NCBI GenBank assembly: GCA_002342165.1
Contig: DDPM01000088.1
Coordinates: forward strand, 1-16,863
DNA: 16,863 bases
Origin: Hylemonella sp. UBA2468
GTDB lineage: Bacteria; Pseudomonadota; Gammaproteobacteria; Burkholderiales; Burkholderiaceae_C
Direction of reading: 5' to 3'
The notes beneath the pieces are model-generated. The model ran no database searches. It was not told the origin of the DNA and worked only from the letters and a program-made list of their open reading frames with translations. Shown piece by piece: positions 15,041 to 16,863 of this stretch. The first letter of the stretch is position 1; every line of letters starts with the position of its first letter. The position numbers and the translations under genes were made by a program.

Positions 15041-16054
15041 TCAGTCCGCAATGATGCCGTTGCGGCGGATCACGTCGCCCCAACGCGGGTAGTCTTGCTG
15101 GGTTATCAAGCGCAGTTCATCCATGGTGGAAAAGCTTGCATCCATACCGCCTTTGGCCAAAATGTCTCGAACTTCTTGGGTACGCATGATGGCCACAATT
15201 TCAGCGTTGAGGCGCTGAACCACAGGCTGTGGAGTTTTGGCCGGAGCATAAAAGGCATACCACATGTCCACCTCTACCCCTTTGATACCCAACTCACCAA
15301 AGGTTGGCACGTTGGGGGCTACGGGATTGCGTCTGGGGCTGCCCACGGCCAAGGCATTCAAACGGCCTGCACTGACCATGCCCTGCGCCACATGTACGGG
15401 CAAAAAACCCACTTGGATTTCGCCCGCCAATAAGTCTTGGGTATAGCCTGCGGTGCCACGGTAAGGCACATGCAGCATAAACAGCTGGGTTTGAGACTTG
15501 AACAGCTCCATGGCCATGTGGTGTGGCGTGCCCACACCTGGTGAGCCAAAGGTCACGCTGCCGGGTTTGGACTTGGATTGCTTGGTCAAATCGTCTACCG
15601 TTTTAATGCCAGTTTTGGGGTTGGCCACCAGCATGAGGGTGCCCCAAGCCGCCATGGAGATAGGGGCAAAGTCTTTGGTGGGTTCAAAAGGCACGTTTTT
15701 ATATAGTTGAGACGCGATCAACATGGTGTTAGCGCCCATGAGCAGGGTGTAGCCGTCTGCGGCTGATTTCGCCACGGCGTCCGCACCAATATTGCCGCTG
15801 GCGCCGGGCATATTGCTCACGATGACGGGTTGTCCAAGCCTTTCGGACAGGCGAGGTGCTACCGCGCGGGCGATGGTGTCCATGCCCGTGCCCGGAGTAA
15901 AGGGCACGACCACTTTGATGGATTGGTTGGGCCAGTTTTGGGTCTGCGCAAAAACAGAATCAACTGACGATAAGCCAGCCCATGCGCATAGAGCCAGGAG
16001 CGCAAAACCCTGAACCTGTTGTATGACATGCTGAAAAAAAGAGGGGTGCTTCAT
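15041..16054 (-). CDS. Tripartite tricarboxylate transporter substrate-binding protein (TctC/Bug family)
   Basis: This is a periplasmic solute-binding protein of 337 residues, the normal length for Bug proteins, which are greatly expanded in Burkholderiales. The signal peptide has a basic start, a hydrophobic core (about 16-30), and probable cleavage after VFA at residue 36. The mature protein starts QTQNWPNQSIKVVVPFTPGTGMDTIAR, where the loop with D59 normally contacts a carboxylate of the ligand. NMPGASGNIGADAVAKS, GYTLLMG and SVTFGSPGVGTPHH are family motifs. TctA/TctB membrane partners are not visible, as is usual for orphan Bug genes. The ATG at 16054 has an AAAGG Shine-Dalgarno 8 nt upstream that overlaps the stop codon of the amidohydrolase gene, suggesting translational coupling. 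The ligand is probably an aromatic or dicarboxylic acid used by the neighbour, by inference only. Confidence 0.93.
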   Translation of the reverse strand: MKHPSFFQHVIQQVQGFALLALCAWAGLSSVDSVFAQTQNWPNQSIKVVVPFTPGTGMDTIARAVAPRLSERLGQPVIVSNMPGASGNIGADAVAKSAADGYTLLMGANTMLIASQLYKNVPFEPTKDFAPISMAAWGTLMLVANPKTGIKTVDDLTKQSKSKPGSVTFGSPGVGTPHHMAMELFKSQTQLFMLHVPYRGTAGYTQDLLAGEIQVGFLPVHVAQGMVSAGRLNALAVGSPRRNPVAPNVPTFGELGIKGVEVDMWYAFYAPAKTPQPVVQRLNAEIVAIMRTQEVRDILAKGGMDASFSTMDELRLITQQDYPRWGDVIRRNGIIAD

Positions 16055-16065
16055 GCTGAGTACCT

Positions 16066-16863
16066 TTAAAGTTTAAATACAGTTTCGGCATTAGTTTGAA
16101 AAAACTTGGTCTTGTCTTCCAAGGACATGTTCATGTTGTCCAAAATGTTGACCTCATCCACGGCGTACTGGTAGGGGTAGTCCATGGCGTAGAGCACTCG
16201 GTCCACACCCATAAAGCCTTGCGCAAACTTGATGGCGTGCTCCCAAGCCACACCGCTGTTGGTGATGAAGAAGTTCTCGCACAGGTATTCGCTTGGGCGC
16301 TTTTGTATGGGTTTCATGCTGTCATAGCGCTTGGAACGCACAGTGGCCTGGTGCATGTAATCCAAGCGATAGGCCCAATATGGCAAGGCCTCGCCCATGT
16401 GACCCAAAATCATGCGTAATTTGGGAAAACGGTCAAACACGCCCGCCGTGATGATGCGCATGGCATGCAGGCCAGTTTCAACGCCAAAGCCGTAAATGGC
16501 GCCATCCAGTCCACACTCTTGGAAAGGTTGCAGCATTTTGGGAGGCAGTGCGTTAGGGTGCAAGTAGATGGGTGTGTCATGGGCCTCTGCAGCCGCAAAA
16601 ATGTCCCAGAACTTGGAGTCAGAGAGGTACTCACCCTGAGTGTGGGAGTTGATCACCACCGAATTCATCCCCAGCTTGGTCACACCGCGCTCAATTTCCT
16701 TGGCTGCCGCAGCAGGGTCTTGCGGCGCCACGGTGATCATGCCGGCAAACCGGGTGGGATGGCGGCGAATGGCCTCGGCCAGTTGATCATTCGAGTTGAT
16801 GGCAACCGATACGGCTGTGGCTGGATCCATGACCTGAACGCCAGGCGAGGTTAAGGCCAGTAT
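16066..16863 (-). CDS. Amidohydrolase-2 family protein, decarboxylase-like (partial, N-terminus beyond right edge)
   Basis: 265 residues of a TIM-barrel metal enzyme are visible; the frame is open to the right edge (ILALTSPGVQVMDPA...), so the ATG at 16830 is internal. The family includes gamma-resorcylate, 2,3-dihydroxybenzoate and 5-carboxyvanillate decarboxylases. Hallmarks, numbered from that internal Met, are ND near the start (SNDQLAEAIRRHPTRFAG), H91 in YLHP, H144 and E147 in LGHMGE, and D217 in AMDYPY. These match the metal- and acid-site residues known in this family. The N-terminal metal-binding motif lies outside. The probable action is non-oxidative decarboxylation or hydrolysis of an aromatic or related acid; the substrate is unknown. 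It ends 11 nt before the Bug protein gene, so the two form an operon. Confidence 0.9.
   Translation of the reverse strand: MLALTSPGVQVMDPATAVSVAINSNDQLAEAIRRHPTRFAGMITVAPQDPAAAAKEIERGVTKLGMNSVVINSHTQGEYLSDSKFWDIFAAAEAHDTPIYLHPNALPPKMLQPFQECGLDGAIYGFGVETGLHAMRIITAGVFDRFPKLRMILGHMGEALPYWAYRLDYMHQATVRSKRYDSMKPIQKRPSEYLCENFFITNSGVAWEHAIKFAQGFMGVDRVLYAMDYPYQYAVDEVNILDNMNMSLEDKTKFFQTNAETVFKL

Noticed and set aside
1..16863. Mobile element, CRISPR array, toxin-antitoxin or defence genes
   Set aside because: No transposase, integrase, regularly spaced repeats, terminal inverted repeats or typical defence domains were recognised anywhere in the window.

Overview
The window looks like chromosomal DNA of a betaproteobacterium, most likely Burkholderiales (Comamonadaceae-like). 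The basis is the gene order thrS-infC-rpmI-rplT-pheS-pheT-ihfA, the InfC N-terminus, a histone-H1-like SWIB protein, and a Bug-type (TctC) periplasmic binding protein. Base composition is only moderately GC-rich for that group. This placement is inference from recognised protein families; no search was run. All genes but one lie on the minus strand.

From left to right: positions 1-7274 hold the conserved translation cluster, transcribed right to left as thrS, infC, rpmI (L35), rplT (L20), pheS, pheT, ihfA (cut by the left edge). It makes two aminoacyl-tRNA synthetases, initiation factor 3, two 50S proteins and the alpha subunit of the DNA-bending protein IHF. The cluster holds several probable RNA control points: a terminator-like hairpin just before thrS with competing upstream stems, a weaker hairpin before infC, an unconventional AUC start for infC, a structured rpmI leader, and a strong terminator-like hairpin ending 19 nt before pheS.

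Positions 7459-8568 encode a PanE/ApbA-like Rossmann oxidoreductase. A 359-bp AT-rich divergent intergenic region separates it from the only plus-strand gene, a small lysine/alanine-rich SWIB-domain protein (8928-9272). That gene ends at a bidirectional terminator shared with the convergent block to its right.

Positions 9350-14945 are a tightly spaced minus-strand group, clpB -> MFS transporter -> ThDP-dependent enzyme, with 33-nt and 13-nt gaps. A sigma-32-like -35 element lies before clpB. Positions 15041-16863 hold an amidohydrolase-2/decarboxylase-like gene (entering from the right edge) followed 11 nt later by a TctC/Bug solute-binding protein; this pair is probably catabolic.

No mobile element, CRISPR array, tRNA, rRNA or clearly new multi-gene system was seen. 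The observations most worth a second look are the two synthetase leaders, the AUC start of infC, the H1-SWIB chromatin-like protein, and the unassigned ThDP enzyme/MFS pair behind clpB.
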